64,000 bases of DNA from Alphaproteobacteria bacterium (lineage in GTDB: Bacteria > Pseudomonadota > Alphaproteobacteria > Micavibrionales > Micavibrionaceae): NCBI GenBank assembly GCA_002690045.1, contig NZDE01000011.1, positions 524,582 to 588,581 on the forward strand, written 5' to 3'. The position numbers and the translations under genes were made by a program. The notes beneath the pieces were generated by a model. The model was not told the DNA's origin. It saw only the letters and a list, made by a program, of their open reading frames with translations, and made no database searches. How positions within the stretch are numbered: the first letter of the stretch is position 1; every line of letters starts with the position of its first letter. Positions 29,008 through 38,269 of this stretch are shown here, one piece after another.

Positions 29008-29328
29008 ATGACCAGCATCAAAACCCACTTACGTAATGCATGGCAGAAAGTCTGCGCAGTTCTGAACAATGAAAAACATGACAAAAGCATTTTTCATCTT
29101 TCAGAGGACGAGCACAAAGCATTGGCTGATGATTATGCTTTGGCGAGACAGTTTACTTATGCCATCAACAAATACGCCCCATCCTTTGCAACAATTCCTA
29201 CGCAGAATTATAAAGTGACGCATTTTGATGGGTCAGATTTAACGCAGGATGAAATCACCGCGCTGGAACAGCGTTTAAACAAAATGCGCAATGCGCCTAA
29301 CAATAATGCAGGTCAACCCAAGCTTTAA
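29008..29328 (+). CDS. small protein of unknown function, second of two tandem paralogues
   Basis: The 106-residue product shares the layout of the preceding gene: an N-terminal helix, FHLSEDEHKALADDYAL, a central YKVTHFDGSDLTQDEITALEQRLNKM and a short disordered tail. Overall identity is low but the motif order and spacing are the same. It lies three bases after its partner and is followed by a strong terminator, so the pair forms a closed two-gene operon. The function is unknown. Confidence 0.65.
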   Translation: MTSIKTHLRNAWQKVCAVLNNEKHDKSIFHLSEDEHKALADDYALARQFTYAINKYAPSFATIPTQNYKVTHFDGSDLTQDEITALEQRLNKMRNAPNNNAGQPKL

Positions 29329-29358
29329 TTAGCCTATCATTTTGTAATTACGATAAAA

Positions 29359-29388
29359 ACAGGCAAATAATCTGTTGCCTGTTTTTTT
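29359..29388 (+). terminator. rho-independent terminator of the small paralogue pair
   Basis: ACAGGCAA and TTGCCTGT form a perfect eight-base stem with an eight-base loop, followed by a run of seven T residues. Confidence 0.9.
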
Positions 29389-29472
29389 ATGCCTGAAATT
29401 CATTGCCTAATATTATAAATACAGGCACAATAATACAGTTGTATTTTTATTCTCTACAATTGAAAAATCCAG

Positions 29473-30162
29473 ATGAACGCAGAACCTATTCTAAATAAAC
29501 AAGATATTCTTGGTTGGCTTAAAGATAACCCAAATTTTTTGGAACAATGCCCTGAAGCCGCCGACCTTCTCCTCCCGCCTAAGTTGAAATCCAAAAAGGG
29601 TATCGCTGATTTTCAGTCTTATCTGCTTGATCGCGTTAAGGCCGACAAAGAAATGGTTTTAGAAACCACGCGCGAGATTGTTGAAAACGCACGTAACAAT
29701 ATGAACAACCAAACGCGTATTCACATGGCCGTTTTGCATATCTTAGAAGCCCAAAGCTTTGATGAGCTCATCACCAGCATCACAATGGATTTAACCGCTA
29801 TGCTGGATGTTGACATCACTGCTTTATTAGTCGAAACCGATGGCAATACCATTCCGCACACGAATATCCCCGGCTTAAAAATGGTGCCAAAAGGGACGAT
29901 TGATAAATGGATGGAAGATCGCCCTGCCCGCCTACAAGCGGACATTACCGGCCTTGAGGCTATATTTGGCAGCGGCGCGAATTTAGTTCGTTCACAAGCT
30001 TTAATCCGCATTGATATTTCTTTGGATATGCCACCTGCATTGTTATGTTTTGGTTCTCGCAATGCGATGACTTTTGAAGATGGGCAAGGCATTGAACAAA
30101 TCTCATTTCTCGCCCGCGTTATTGAACGCTGCATCCGCCTTTGGCTAACTGTTCCTAACTGA
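29473..30162 (+). CDS. DUF484 family protein
   Basis: The 229-residue protein has the DUF484 start ILGWLKDNPNFLEQCPE, a helical linker with DRVKADKEMVLETTREIVENAR, and a GAF-like C-terminal half with SQALIRIDI and LLCFGSRNAMTFEDGQGIEQISFLARVIERCI. DUF484 genes are regularly found immediately before xerC, as here with five bases between. The biochemical role is not established; a link with recombination or chromosome segregation is inferred from this neighbourhood. No ribosome site stands out before the ATG. Confidence 0.88.
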   Translation: MNAEPILNKQDILGWLKDNPNFLEQCPEAADLLLPPKLKSKKGIADFQSYLLDRVKADKEMVLETTREIVENARNNMNNQTRIHMAVLHILEAQSFDELITSITMDLTAMLDVDITALLVETDGNTIPHTNIPGLKMVPKGTIDKWMEDRPARLQADITGLEAIFGSGANLVRSQALIRIDISLDMPPALLCFGSRNAMTFEDGQGIEQISFLARVIERCIRLWLTVPN

Positions 30163-30167
30163 TATAT

Positions 30168-31124
30168 ATGAGCAAAAAGAAACAAGAAACCGATCCACTC
30201 CTCGCCCTTACCACAGCCGATTTATATAAGTCGATTGGCGATTGGTTTGATGTGTTGCGTTATGAGCGTCATGTTTCTGAACATACGCTGCGTGCCTATC
30301 AAAAAGACATCGGTACGTTTGTACGTTTTCTATCTAAATATAACGGCGCCCCGCTATCTATTAGCTTGCTCGCAGATAGCGACATCCCCGCTTTTCGCGC
30401 ATGGATGGCGAGCCTAACAATAGATAACGAGCTTAGCGCGACAAGCCGCTCACGCGCGCTTTCTGCTGTGCGCCGCTTTATGGACTGGCTCGATAAACAA
30501 GGTATTGCGCATAACCCTTATATCAAAACCCTGCGCGCCCCAAAGAAGCCGCATAAATTGCCCCGCCCCATTAGCGCGGAACGTATTTTTGAATTGTTAG
30601 ATCAATATGATGCCCGCAATTGGGAAGACTGTCGTGATAAAGCCTTATTTACATTACTCTATGGCACAGGCCTACGTATTCAAGAGGCCTTATCATTAAA
30701 TATCGAAGACTGGCCGCAGGGCTCAGATACAGACTTTTTAACCATTCGCGGTAAAGGTAAGAAAGAGCGTAAAGTGCCAATTCTTAAACGTGTGCATGAA
30801 GCCGTTCTTGAGGCCATTACCGCTGCCCCCTATGCACAAACGCCTGAACGTCCAATTTTCGTTGGGGTACGCGGCGGCCGTTTACACCAAGGGGTGGCAC
30901 AGCGTAATTTACGCAAATTGCGTATCAGCTTTGGCCTACCTGACAGCGCTACGCCGCACGCACTGCGCCACAGCTTTGCCACACATTTATTGGAAGAAGG
31001 CGCAAATTTACGTCAGGTGCAAGAACTTCTGGGGCATAGCTCACTAAGCACTACACAGCGTTATACCGATGTTGATAATGCGAAATTATTTGAAGTTTAT
31101 AAAATGGCGCATCCGCGCAGTTAA
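30168..31124 (+). CDS. xerC: tyrosine recombinase XerC
   Basis: XerC acts with XerD at dif to resolve chromosome dimers at division. The 318-residue protein has an N-terminal SAM-like DNA-binding domain (YERHVSEHTLRAYQKDI) and the catalytic domain with Arg in GTGLRIQEALSL, the HALRHSFATHLLEEG box, LLGHSSLSTTQRYTDVD with the nucleophile Tyr, and the C-terminal KMAHPR end. The chromosomal context after DUF484 favours the housekeeping XerC over a phage or integron integrase. Confidence 0.94.
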   Translation: MSKKKQETDPLLALTTADLYKSIGDWFDVLRYERHVSEHTLRAYQKDIGTFVRFLSKYNGAPLSISLLADSDIPAFRAWMASLTIDNELSATSRSRALSAVRRFMDWLDKQGIAHNPYIKTLRAPKKPHKLPRPISAERIFELLDQYDARNWEDCRDKALFTLLYGTGLRIQEALSLNIEDWPQGSDTDFLTIRGKGKKERKVPILKRVHEAVLEAITAAPYAQTPERPIFVGVRGGRLHQGVAQRNLRKLRISFGLPDSATPHALRHSFATHLLEEGANLRQVQELLGHSSLSTTQRYTDVDNAKLFEVYKMAHPRS

Positions 31125-31153
31125 AGGCGCGTGAACCCCTAGTACAACCAGTG

Positions 31154-31585
31154 TTACATGACCTCGAGCTTTTTTGTATCTGGCGTTTTTTGCGGTAACT
31201 GTTGAACATTATCCGCAGCATCATTTGCGTCAAATACTGACGCAAGGAATTTATCACTCAGCTCCGCACTAGCGCCCATAACATCGTCATTACCGTTATA
31301 TTGATGTGTAAATTCGCCTAAATTAACACCTGCTGTTTCGAATTTAGCCTTTAATGCGATGACACAGGGCAGCTTATTAAACAGTTCTTTATTAACATTT
31401 GATGGCTTAATTGGCAGATACAATCGCCCATAGGGGATGATGTTTTGTTCTAACTCTTTTTTGAAATCCACACGATCAATTATGTCTGCAATTTCTTCAT
31501 TTTTATCCATAAGCACACCTTTAAAAACTGTTCGTAATTCCAGCCCTGTCAGAGGAATAACCGTTGTATCTTTTTTGGAAAACAT
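31154..31585 (-). CDS. hypothetical protein, 143 residues
   Basis: AAAGGG lies before the ATG at 31583-31585. The product is soluble, with DKNEEIADIIDRVDFKKELEQNIIPYGRLYLPIKPSNVN in its middle part and an acidic C-terminal region. There is no signal peptide, membrane helix or recognised domain. It lies 22 bases downstream of the tautomerase gene on the same strand, so the two are probably cotranscribed. Confidence 0.6.
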   Translation of the reverse strand: MFSKKDTTVIPLTGLELRTVFKGVLMDKNEEIADIIDRVDFKKELEQNIIPYGRLYLPIKPSNVNKELFNKLPCVIALKAKFETAGVNLGEFTHQYNGNDDVMGASAELSDKFLASVFDANDAADNVQQLPQKTPDTKKLEVM

Positions 31586-31607
31586 AACCTACCCTTTAAA
31601 ATAATTC

Positions 31608-31937
31608 TTATAAGTAATATGTATCATTGACCATATCACGCACTTCCAATGTTACGGCGCAGTCTTCAGGCGCGGTGCGTTTCATTAAATTATGAAGCGG
31701 CGTTGCATATGATTTTTTGGTGGCAACATCGCGCCCCTCTAACAAAAGCAATGTTGCATGCAGCATTAGCCCCTTACTGCCAACCGTCCCCACAACATTA
31801 TGGTCCACGGCAATACCGCGTGTTTTAATGCGGCCCTTATCAACGCCCGCCTCCGCCAGTGTATTATGCAGATTTTCAAGCAAAGTTGGCATTTGGTCAT
31901 CTAAAGACGGGGAGTATTCAACGATAATATGAGGCAT
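31608..31937 (-). CDS. 5-carboxymethyl-2-hydroxymuconate delta-isomerase family protein (tautomerase superfamily)
   Basis: The 109-residue product starts Met-Pro-His-Ile-Ile-Val-Glu-Tyr; removal of Met would expose the catalytic N-terminal Pro of the tautomerase superfamily. The segments RIKTRGIAVDHNVVG and LMLHATLLLLEGRD match the CHMI family, which acts in homoprotocatechuate breakdown. No other gene of that pathway is in the window, so the physiological substrate is open. AGGA precedes the ATG by seven bases. A palindrome lies just upstream. Confidence 0.85.
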   Translation of the reverse strand: MPHIIVEYSPSLDDQMPTLLENLHNTLAEAGVDKGRIKTRGIAVDHNVVGTVGSKGLMLHATLLLLEGRDVATKKSYATPLHNLMKRTAPEDCAVTLEVRDMVNDTYYL

Positions 31938-31965
31938 ATTTTTTCCTGCTTTGTGTACAACGTTT

Positions 31966-31977
31966 CTAAACGTTTAG
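31966..31977. promoter_or_regulatory. 12-base perfect palindrome upstream of the tautomerase gene
   Basis: CTAAACGTTTAG lies 28 bases before the tautomerase ATG (minus strand). It is flanked by GTTTC and GAAAC, which extend the dyad with one side offset. A short perfect dyad so close to a start codon suggests an operator for a dimeric repressor. Confidence 0.35.
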
Positions 31978-32055
31978 CGAAACTTTTAAACATATCCGCG
32001 ATGTCTATTTCTGGGGCTCAGCTTATATCTAAGTGGTTTCTGTGCCATAGCACTA

Positions 32056-32079
32056 CTCTATAGATCCCAGCCTATAGAG
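32056..32079. repeat. inverted repeat between the tautomerase gene and lepA
   Basis: CTCTATAG and CTATAGAG are perfect inverted copies around the eight-base loop ATCCCAGC. No T run follows on either strand. It lies in the 277-base gap between the divergent tautomerase gene and lepA and may be an operator or an RNA hairpin in the lepA leader. Confidence 0.35.
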
Positions 32080-32214
32080 CTACGAAAAACCAAACCTTAT
32101 GTCAAGTAAAAATAATACAGCTGCCTCATTCAGAGAATCTTGCTTTTATAGTTTTTTATCTATATGTTGAACGCCCTAATGACAACATATTGAGCATAGT
32201 GTAAGCGCCCGTAG

Positions 32215-34035
32215 ATGAGTAAAGAGACACATAAGTTAGAACATATCCGCAACTTCGCAATTATTGCGCATATTGACCACGGTAAATCCACCTTGGCGGA
32301 TCGCTTGATCCAAACCTGTGGCGGCGTTGAAGAACGCGAGCTTGAAGAACAAATGCTCGATAACATGGATATTGAGCGTGAACGCGGCATTACCATTAAA
32401 GCACAAACAGTACGCCTGCGCTACACAGCTAAAGACGGCATTGAATATCAACTAAACCTGATGGATACACCGGGGCATGTGGACTTCGCTTATGAAGTTT
32501 CACGCTCACTCGCCGCGTGTGAAGGCTCAGTGCTAGTGGTCGATTCTACACAAGGCGTTGAAGCACAGACCCTCGCCAATGTTTACCAAGCACTTGATAA
32601 CGACCATGAAATTGTGACCGCAATCAACAAGATTGATCTGCCTGCCGCCGACCCCGAGTCTGTTAAGAAAGAAGTCGAAGACGTTATTGGCCTAGATTGC
32701 ACAGATGCCGTTGAATGTTCCGGTAAAAGCGGCATTGGTGTAGAAAACCTTTTGGAAACAATTGTAAAGCAATTGCCGCCACCGCATGAAGGCAATCCAG
32801 ATGAACCGACACAAGCGCTGCTTGTGGATAGTTGGTATGATGCATATTTAGGCGTTGTGATTCTTGTCCGCGTTAAACATGGTTATTTAACAAAGGGACA
32901 AAAAGTTAAATTTATGAACACAGGTGCGGAGCGCATTGTTGACCGCGTCGGTGTCTTCACCCCCAAACACCTTATTACCGATGTCCTCGGCCCTGGCGAA
33001 ATGGGCTTTATTACGGCAGGTATTAAAGAAATCTCTGAAACGCAAGTTGGTGACACCATTACCGACCTAAAGCGACCTTGTAGCGCCGCGCTACCAGGTT
33101 TTAAACCGTCCATCCCGATGGTTTTCTGCTCACTCTTCCCAGTCGATAGCTCAGAATTTGATAAGCTACGTGATTCCTTAGGTAAACTAGCCCTTAATGA
33201 TGCATCCCTGCATTATGAAATGGAAACATCACAAGCACTTGGGCTTGGCTTCCGCTGTGGTTTCTTGGGCTTACTACATATGGAGATTATTCAAGAGCGT
33301 TTGGAACGCGAATTTGACCTTGATCTTATTCCAACAGCCCCTAGTGTTGTATACCACATATATAAAACAGACGGCACGATGGAGGAACTTTATAACCCTG
33401 CAGACCTACCTGATGTTGTTAAGATTGACCATATTGAAGAGCCGTGGATTAAAGCAACCATCCTAACACCCGATGAGCACCTTGGCAGCTTGTTACAACT
33501 TTGTCAGGAACGCCGCGGCGAACAAATCGACCTTACTTACGCGGGTGACCGTGCAATGCTGGTATATAAAATTCCGCTTAACGAAGTTGTTTTCGACTTC
33601 TATGACCGCCTTAAATCTATCTCGCGTGGGTACGCGTCATTTGATTATGAGCTTGATGGCTACGCTGAAAATGACCTTGTCAAAATGGAAATACGCGTCA
33701 ACCAAGAACCTGTTGATGCATTAGCTATGATTGTCCACCGCAGCGTTACTGAAACACGTGGTCGCGCCCTTTGTAAGCGTCTAAAAGAACTTATCCCGCG
33801 CCAGATGTTTAAGATTGCCATTCAAGCCGCTATCGGCGGGAAGATTATTGCAGCTGAGCATTTAAGCGCGATGCGTAAAGACGTAACGGCAAAATGTTAT
33901 GGCGGTGATGTTAGCCGTAAGCGTAAGCTTCTTGAAAAGCAGAAAAAAGGTAAGAAGAAAATGCGCGAATACGGCAATGTGCAAATCCCACAAAGCGCAT
34001 TCATCAATGCATTAAAAATGGGTGACGATAATTAA
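32215..34035 (+). CDS. lepA: elongation factor 4 (LepA)
   Basis: LepA is a ribosome-bound GTPase that influences initiation and back-translocation. The 606-residue protein begins near [22 protein letters not shown] (G1), has [22 protein letters not shown] (G3) and [12 protein letters not shown] (G4), and the LepA-specific C-terminal domain ending in [18 protein letters not shown], with the [16 protein letters not shown] basic stretch. There is no clear ribosome site before the ATG. A hairpin covers its stop codon. Confidence 0.97.
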   Translation: MSKETHKLEHIRNFAIIAHIDHGKSTLADRLIQTCGGVEERELEEQMLDNMDIERERGITIKAQTVRLRYTAKDGIEYQLNLMDTPGHVDFAYEVSRSLAACEGSVLVVDSTQGVEAQTLANVYQALDNDHEIVTAINKIDLPAADPESVKKEVEDVIGLDCTDAVECSGKSGIGVENLLETIVKQLPPPHEGNPDEPTQALLVDSWYDAYLGVVILVRVKHGYLTKGQKVKFMNTGAERIVDRVGVFTPKHLITDVLGPGEMGFITAGIKEISETQVGDTITDLKRPCSAALPGFKPSIPMVFCSLFPVDSSEFDKLRDSLGKLALNDASLHYEMETSQALGLGFRCGFLGLLHMEIIQERLEREFDLDLIPTAPSVVYHIYKTDGTMEELYNPADLPDVVKIDHIEEPWIKATILTPDEHLGSLLQLCQERRGEQIDLTYAGDRAMLVYKIPLNEVVFDFYDRLKSISRGYASFDYELDGYAENDLVKMEIRVNQEPVDALAMIVHRSVTETRGRALCKRLKELIPRQMFKIAIQAAIGGKIIAAEHLSAMRKDVTAKCYGGDVSRKRKLLEKQKKGKKKMREYGNVQIPQSAFINALKMGDDN

Positions 34036-34046
34036 TTTATCGTCAC
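34022..34046 (+). terminator. perfect hairpin spanning the lepA stop codon, weak terminator candidate
   Basis: GTGACGATAA and TTATCGTCAC form a ten-base perfect stem with a five-base loop that contains the TAA stop of lepA. No T run follows on either strand, so it may stabilise the 3' end or slow transcription rather than terminate it intrinsically. Confidence 0.45.
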
Positions 34047-34061
34047 GCTAATTTATGGAGT

Positions 34062-35765
34062 TTAGGAGCTACTCACCTTTTGGATAATTTCATCCAAGTC
34101 CTGAACACCTCGTGCAATAACCTGCATTTTCTGAGATATCTCACCCGTCACAGCCTCTTGCTCCTCAATTGCGGCGGCTATAGTATCAATAGACTCGCTA
34201 ACAGAAGCTGTACCGCCACTAATCGCTTCAGAGCTTATAACAACCTTACTTACAATTGTTTGAATGTTGTTAATTTCATTAGAAATACGGTCCGTTGCCG
34301 CTGCCGTTTGATTGGCTAGAGACTTTACTTCCCCCGCCACAACGGCAAAGCCTTTACCTGCATCACCAGCGCGCGCCGCTTCAATGGTCGCATTTAACGC
34401 CAGAAGGTTCACTTGCTCTGATATATCTCGAATAAGGGCAACAATATCTTCCATAGATTTCGTATTATTCTGAAGCTCACTGACGAGGTGATTAGCTTCC
34501 TCGTTTTGCGCGACGATACCAGATATCGATGTTTGTGAACGCATCATGTTCTGTGCAATTTCTTTCACCGAGGCAAGCATCTCTTCCGCCGCGCCTGCGA
34601 CTGTCTGGATATTCGCGCTTGTTTCAAGGCTTTTGTCCGCTGCAATATTACGTAGTTCAACTTGATGCGTTATATCGCTTGCATATTTTATAACTTTATA
34701 TGGGCGTCCATTCATATCAAATATAGGATTATAGCTTGCCTGAATATAAACCTCTTTGCCACCTTTGCCGATGCGTTTAAATTCACCTACGGAATATTTA
34801 CCTGCGCGCAAGCTCGTCCAAAAATCCTTATACTCATCGGTCGATGAATAATCGTTTTCAACAAACATAACATGATGCTGCCCAACGATATCATTCAAGT
34901 CATGACCAACCGTACTTAAAAAATTCTCATTGGCATCAACAATTGTACCATCCAAATTAAACTCAATAACGGCTTGCGACTTTCCAATCGCGTCAATTTG
35001 GCTTCTAAAATAAGCTGAACGTAATTTATCTTGCGTCACATCTGTCGCATATTTCACAACACGAAATAATCTACCATTCATATCATATATAGGGTTATAA
35101 CAGGCTTGTATCCAAACCTCCTTGCCATCACGCCCCACTCGCTTAAACACATCCGACATAAACTGACCATTTCGCAGATTATCCCAAAACGCTTTATACT
35201 CGACCGTTTTGGCGTAATCTGGTTCAACAAACATTTCATGATGTTTGCCTTTAATATGATCTAACTCATAGCCCATTGTGTTCAAGAAATTATCATTAGC
35301 ATTCAAAACATGCCCCTGCGGGTCAAACTCGATCACAGCTAAAGACCGATGAAGCGCACTTAACTGACCACTATTATACGCACTGGCTAGCTTATCGCTC
35401 GTAATATCAGATGCGAGCTTGATCACTTTATATATGTGCCCGTTTTTATCTGCCACTGGGCTATATGTCGCGCTTAGCCAAATCTCCTTACCGCCTTTCG
35501 CCAGTCGCTTATATACCCCTGTCGAAAAAACACCCGAACGTAAATCATGCCAGAAACGTTTATAATCAGACGAGCTTTTATAATCTGAATCAACAAATAA
35601 CGAATGATGCTTACCCAATATTTCGTCATGGCTATACCCCATCGCATTCAAAAAATTTTGATTCGCACTCTCGATAATGCCATCGGGTGTAAACTCAATT
35701 ACTGCCTGTGATTTATGAATAGCATCCAACACTGGATTGCTTTGTTTTTGCTTTGAAAACATCAT
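34062..35765 (-). CDS. soluble methyl-accepting chemotaxis protein with three PAS domains
   Basis: The 567-residue protein has no membrane segment. Three closely related PAS-PAC units follow one another at about residues 10-125, 132-247 and 254-370. Each has a variant of QAVIEF..G.I..AN.NFL, then KHH.MFV..DY, GGKE.W and DMNGR..KVIKYA. The C-terminal half is the methyl-accepting signalling domain with the conserved tip [28 protein letters not shown]. It would signal to CheA/CheW in the cytoplasm in response to a PAS ligand such as heme, flavin or redox state. The layout is like BdlA, which has two PAS units. GGGGGA precedes the ATG. Confidence 0.92.
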   Translation of the reverse strand: MMFSKQKQSNPVLDAIHKSQAVIEFTPDGIIESANQNFLNAMGYSHDEILGKHHSLFVDSDYKSSSDYKRFWHDLRSGVFSTGVYKRLAKGGKEIWLSATYSPVADKNGHIYKVIKLASDITSDKLASAYNSGQLSALHRSLAVIEFDPQGHVLNANDNFLNTMGYELDHIKGKHHEMFVEPDYAKTVEYKAFWDNLRNGQFMSDVFKRVGRDGKEVWIQACYNPIYDMNGRLFRVVKYATDVTQDKLRSAYFRSQIDAIGKSQAVIEFNLDGTIVDANENFLSTVGHDLNDIVGQHHVMFVENDYSSTDEYKDFWTSLRAGKYSVGEFKRIGKGGKEVYIQASYNPIFDMNGRPYKVIKYASDITHQVELRNIAADKSLETSANIQTVAGAAEEMLASVKEIAQNMMRSQTSISGIVAQNEEANHLVSELQNNTKSMEDIVALIRDISEQVNLLALNATIEAARAGDAGKGFAVVAGEVKSLANQTAAATDRISNEINNIQTIVSKVVISSEAISGGTASVSESIDTIAAAIEEQEAVTGEISQKMQVIARGVQDLDEIIQKVSSS

Positions 35766-35997
35766 CTTATATTTCCCCCATGTAAAAATGATAGTTTTAA
35801 TTCGCCGTCATTGCCAATACTTATGGTTATAATGATACCATCAATATAGAGCTATTCACAGTTGTATTATTATTGTATTCAGACTATGAAGAGTTGTGCA
35901 CGTTCGCAACGCAGCAAATATTCCCCTTGAATATGGGGTTTTATTATGTTAAATATGTACACCTAATTTAATGGCAAAATAAATAACGGGGTGGGTT

Positions 35998-37110
35998 ATG
36001 AAGAAAATATCTATTTATGCAGCATTGCTGACAACAACCATGTTCAGCGCATCTGCAAATGCAAACACGCATATCACATATACTTCCTATGCAAACACAA
36101 ATAGCATTCAAACAAATATAGGCGGCGATCAAAACCGCTGGTTCTGGAATGTTACCGCGCAAAATAGCAACACCGTTTTCCCCTCGTCAAAGCTTGACCT
36201 AAGTACATTTTATACAGAAAACCATGCAAACCATAGGGGACATTACATTCAAGGCTCTATCATTCAGAGTATTCCACTTTTGGGTCCTGCGATTGAAAAA
36301 AGCCTAGATCGGGCCATCGACAAACGCCTACGCAAAACACAGGAATATATTTCAGATAGCGTCCGTTTTGATCAATTAATGCATGAGCTTGAATTATACA
36401 ACTCTCTAGCTTTGAATTCGGATGCCGCAGCATTAATTGCCAGAGATGTTGAGGGCGATATTTATCACTATATGAACGAGCTTGGACGACATAACAGTGC
36501 ATATAATATGAATGTACAACCTATTTATCAGGACTTGCTTCAGCCAATTAATCACAGCGCTTTTAACGACATAGACTCCGTGTTAAGTTACTTTTCCTAT
36601 GCACGGCAACTACCAGGTATGAGACTACGCGCAGAAATCGGCTATAAGAAAGATAATTTTGAATGGCGCATTGGTGGCCAAAAGCACAGATCCGCAGATA
36701 GCCTTCTGACGAATGAACGCCAAAAGCGCCAAAGTGTCTACAGTACGATGGATTGGGATATATCCGCAAAGTTCAATTATATGAATTACTATGTTGAAGA
36801 ATCTTTAGATAATTATCTCGGCATTGAAGATTTTGAACACGAACGCTCATCTGAATATCATCGTTTGAGCTATCGCTTCGGACAGGAGGCGTCCGTATAT
36901 GTCGGGCACGGCAAGCATCATAATGATATACTCGGCAACGCCAGATACACGCAAATCGGCGCACAAAAATGTAATAACATTGCCAATGATATGAGCCTAT
37001 GCAGCAACCTACGTTTCGAGCGCTCACACGTAGAAGATAGTTTTTCCGATAGTATTAATGGTCATTATTCAGGCATTACAGCTGGCATTAATCTTGATTA
37101 CAGGTTCTAA
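35998..37110 (+). CDS. exported protein, probable outer membrane beta-barrel
   Basis: The 370-residue protein has a signal peptide with a probable cut after SANA. The mature part begins with alternating hydrophobic and polar stretches, has a helical middle (residues about 95-170), and a C-terminal half of beta-like strands such as GMRLRAEIGYKK and ASVYVGHGKH. It ends in LDYRF; a terminal Phe preceded by alternating residues is the signal recognised by the Bam machinery. The family is not recognised. GGGGTGGG precedes the ATG. Confidence 0.65.
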   Translation: MKKISIYAALLTTTMFSASANANTHITYTSYANTNSIQTNIGGDQNRWFWNVTAQNSNTVFPSSKLDLSTFYTENHANHRGHYIQGSIIQSIPLLGPAIEKSLDRAIDKRLRKTQEYISDSVRFDQLMHELELYNSLALNSDAAALIARDVEGDIYHYMNELGRHNSAYNMNVQPIYQDLLQPINHSAFNDIDSVLSYFSYARQLPGMRLRAEIGYKKDNFEWRIGGQKHRSADSLLTNERQKRQSVYSTMDWDISAKFNYMNYYVEESLDNYLGIEDFEHERSSEYHRLSYRFGQEASVYVGHGKHHNDILGNARYTQIGAQKCNNIANDMSLCSNLRFERSHVEDSFSDSINGHYSGITAGINLDYRF

Positions 37111-37190
37111 ATTACGCGCCCGCAAAGTTTCGTGTTGATTAGTTCGTATAAAAGCCCTGCGCAAACTGGTCATTGCGTAGCCATAACGAT

Positions 37191-37232
37191 AAAATACTCC
37201 TAGAATAAGAATAAAAAAATAAGGAGTATTTT
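37191..37232 (+). promoter_or_regulatory. hairpin that hides the ribosome binding site of the cupin gene
   Basis: AAAATACTCCT (37191-37201) and AGGAGTATTTT (37222-37232) are perfect 11-base inverted copies separated by an A-rich 20-base loop. The right arm contains the AAGGAG ribosome site of the gene whose ATG is at 37235. Folding would block ribosome entry. The stem is mostly A-U, so it might melt with temperature or be opened by another factor. Confidence 0.6.
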
Positions 37233-37234
37233 CT

Positions 37235-37558
37235 ATGGCCGAAATGCCGAACATCAACTTCCCTGATGTATTTCAAAACCTTCCTGCCTTCAAATGCCGC
37301 TTTGATGCATTCCAGATGCAGGGTGAAAATTGCAACATCCTGTTTGCGACATATCCGCCTAATACAGATATTGAACCCCACACACACGATACATTCAACT
37401 GGGGTATTATTACACGCGGCGCCATGCATTTGACCGTTGAAGGCGTTGAAAAAACATATAAAGTCGGTGAGTGGTTTAATGTTCCTTTAGAAGCCGTTCA
37501 TTCCGCACGATGTGACGAAGCTACCGAAGTCATTGAGTTTTGGTTTAAGCCAGAATAA
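37235..37558 (+). CDS. single-domain cupin protein
   Basis: The 107-residue protein is a small cupin. Motif 1 is TDIEPHTHDTFNWGIITRG with the metal-ligand His pair PHTHD, and motif 2 is GEWFNVPLEAVHSARC with a further His. Cupins of this size bind metal and may be dioxygenases, isomerases or sensors; nothing in the sequence specifies the substrate. The ribosome site AAGGAG is inside a hairpin, which makes regulated translation likely. Confidence 0.85.
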   Translation: MAEMPNINFPDVFQNLPAFKCRFDAFQMQGENCNILFATYPPNTDIEPHTHDTFNWGIITRGAMHLTVEGVEKTYKVGEWFNVPLEAVHSARCDEATEVIEFWFKPE

Positions 37559-37627
37559 GTCAACAACATATTGACATAACAGAAAGATCTTCTTAATGTA
37601 TGTTCTCTAATAATAAGGGAAATGCAG

Positions 37628-38254
37628 ATGGGACTATTTGATCGTTTAAAAGAAACGCTCAGCGCAAATTTTTCAGCTGAAAGTGAAGCTCAGGCAAACA
37701 GCCTTGATATTGAATCTATTAACGGCTTGCTGCAAGAAGCACGTGCGTTAGGGTTTTGCATGACCCATCTGTGCTTAGATGGCGCCTTAGACATTTACAA
37801 AGTTTCTACATCCTTCTGCCCATCGCTGATAAATAATGCCCGCACAATATATATGATGGACTTCGACCCGACAGGATTAGACGTCGAGACCATCCAAAAT
37901 GCACTGCGCCATGAATGGTTGATGCATTATGGAGAGGCCCTTTTTGTACAGCATGCGCAACAGCACGGTCATGGCGCGGCTGCAGATGTCACACAATTTA
38001 GCGCGACATTGATTGATGATCTAAATGACGCTCTCTGCGCTGCAAACAAATCTATGTTTGATTCCTTCTGTAGTTACATGGGCTATCGCGGACAAGAAAT
38101 GAACCCAACGCGTGTTATTGACTGTGTCGATTATGCCATTGAACACGGTCTAAGCGATGGAAAAGAACTTACCCATTGGTTCCCTATTGCAAACGCCATG
38201 ATTGATGATGGTGATGATGCGCCACAAAAGACAGTTGCACCCACCGCCCCGTAA
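37628..38254 (+). CDS. hypothetical protein, 208 residues
   Basis: Two ATG codons are possible (37622 and 37628). AAGGGA is too close to the first and well spaced for the second, so I chose 37628. The product begins GLFDRLKETLSANFS, is acidic, and is rich in His, Cys and Met in the middle (ALFVQHAQQHGHGAAADV). It has no signal peptide or membrane helix, and the family is not recognised. It lies 15 bases before the DUF455 gene and is probably in the same operon. Confidence 0.6.
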   Translation: MGLFDRLKETLSANFSAESEAQANSLDIESINGLLQEARALGFCMTHLCLDGALDIYKVSTSFCPSLINNARTIYMMDFDPTGLDVETIQNALRHEWLMHYGEALFVQHAQQHGHGAAADVTQFSATLIDDLNDALCAANKSMFDSFCSYMGYRGQEMNPTRVIDCVDYAIEHGLSDGKELTHWFPIANAMIDDGDDAPQKTVAPTAP

Positions 38255-38269
38255 CGCTATATAAGCGCT

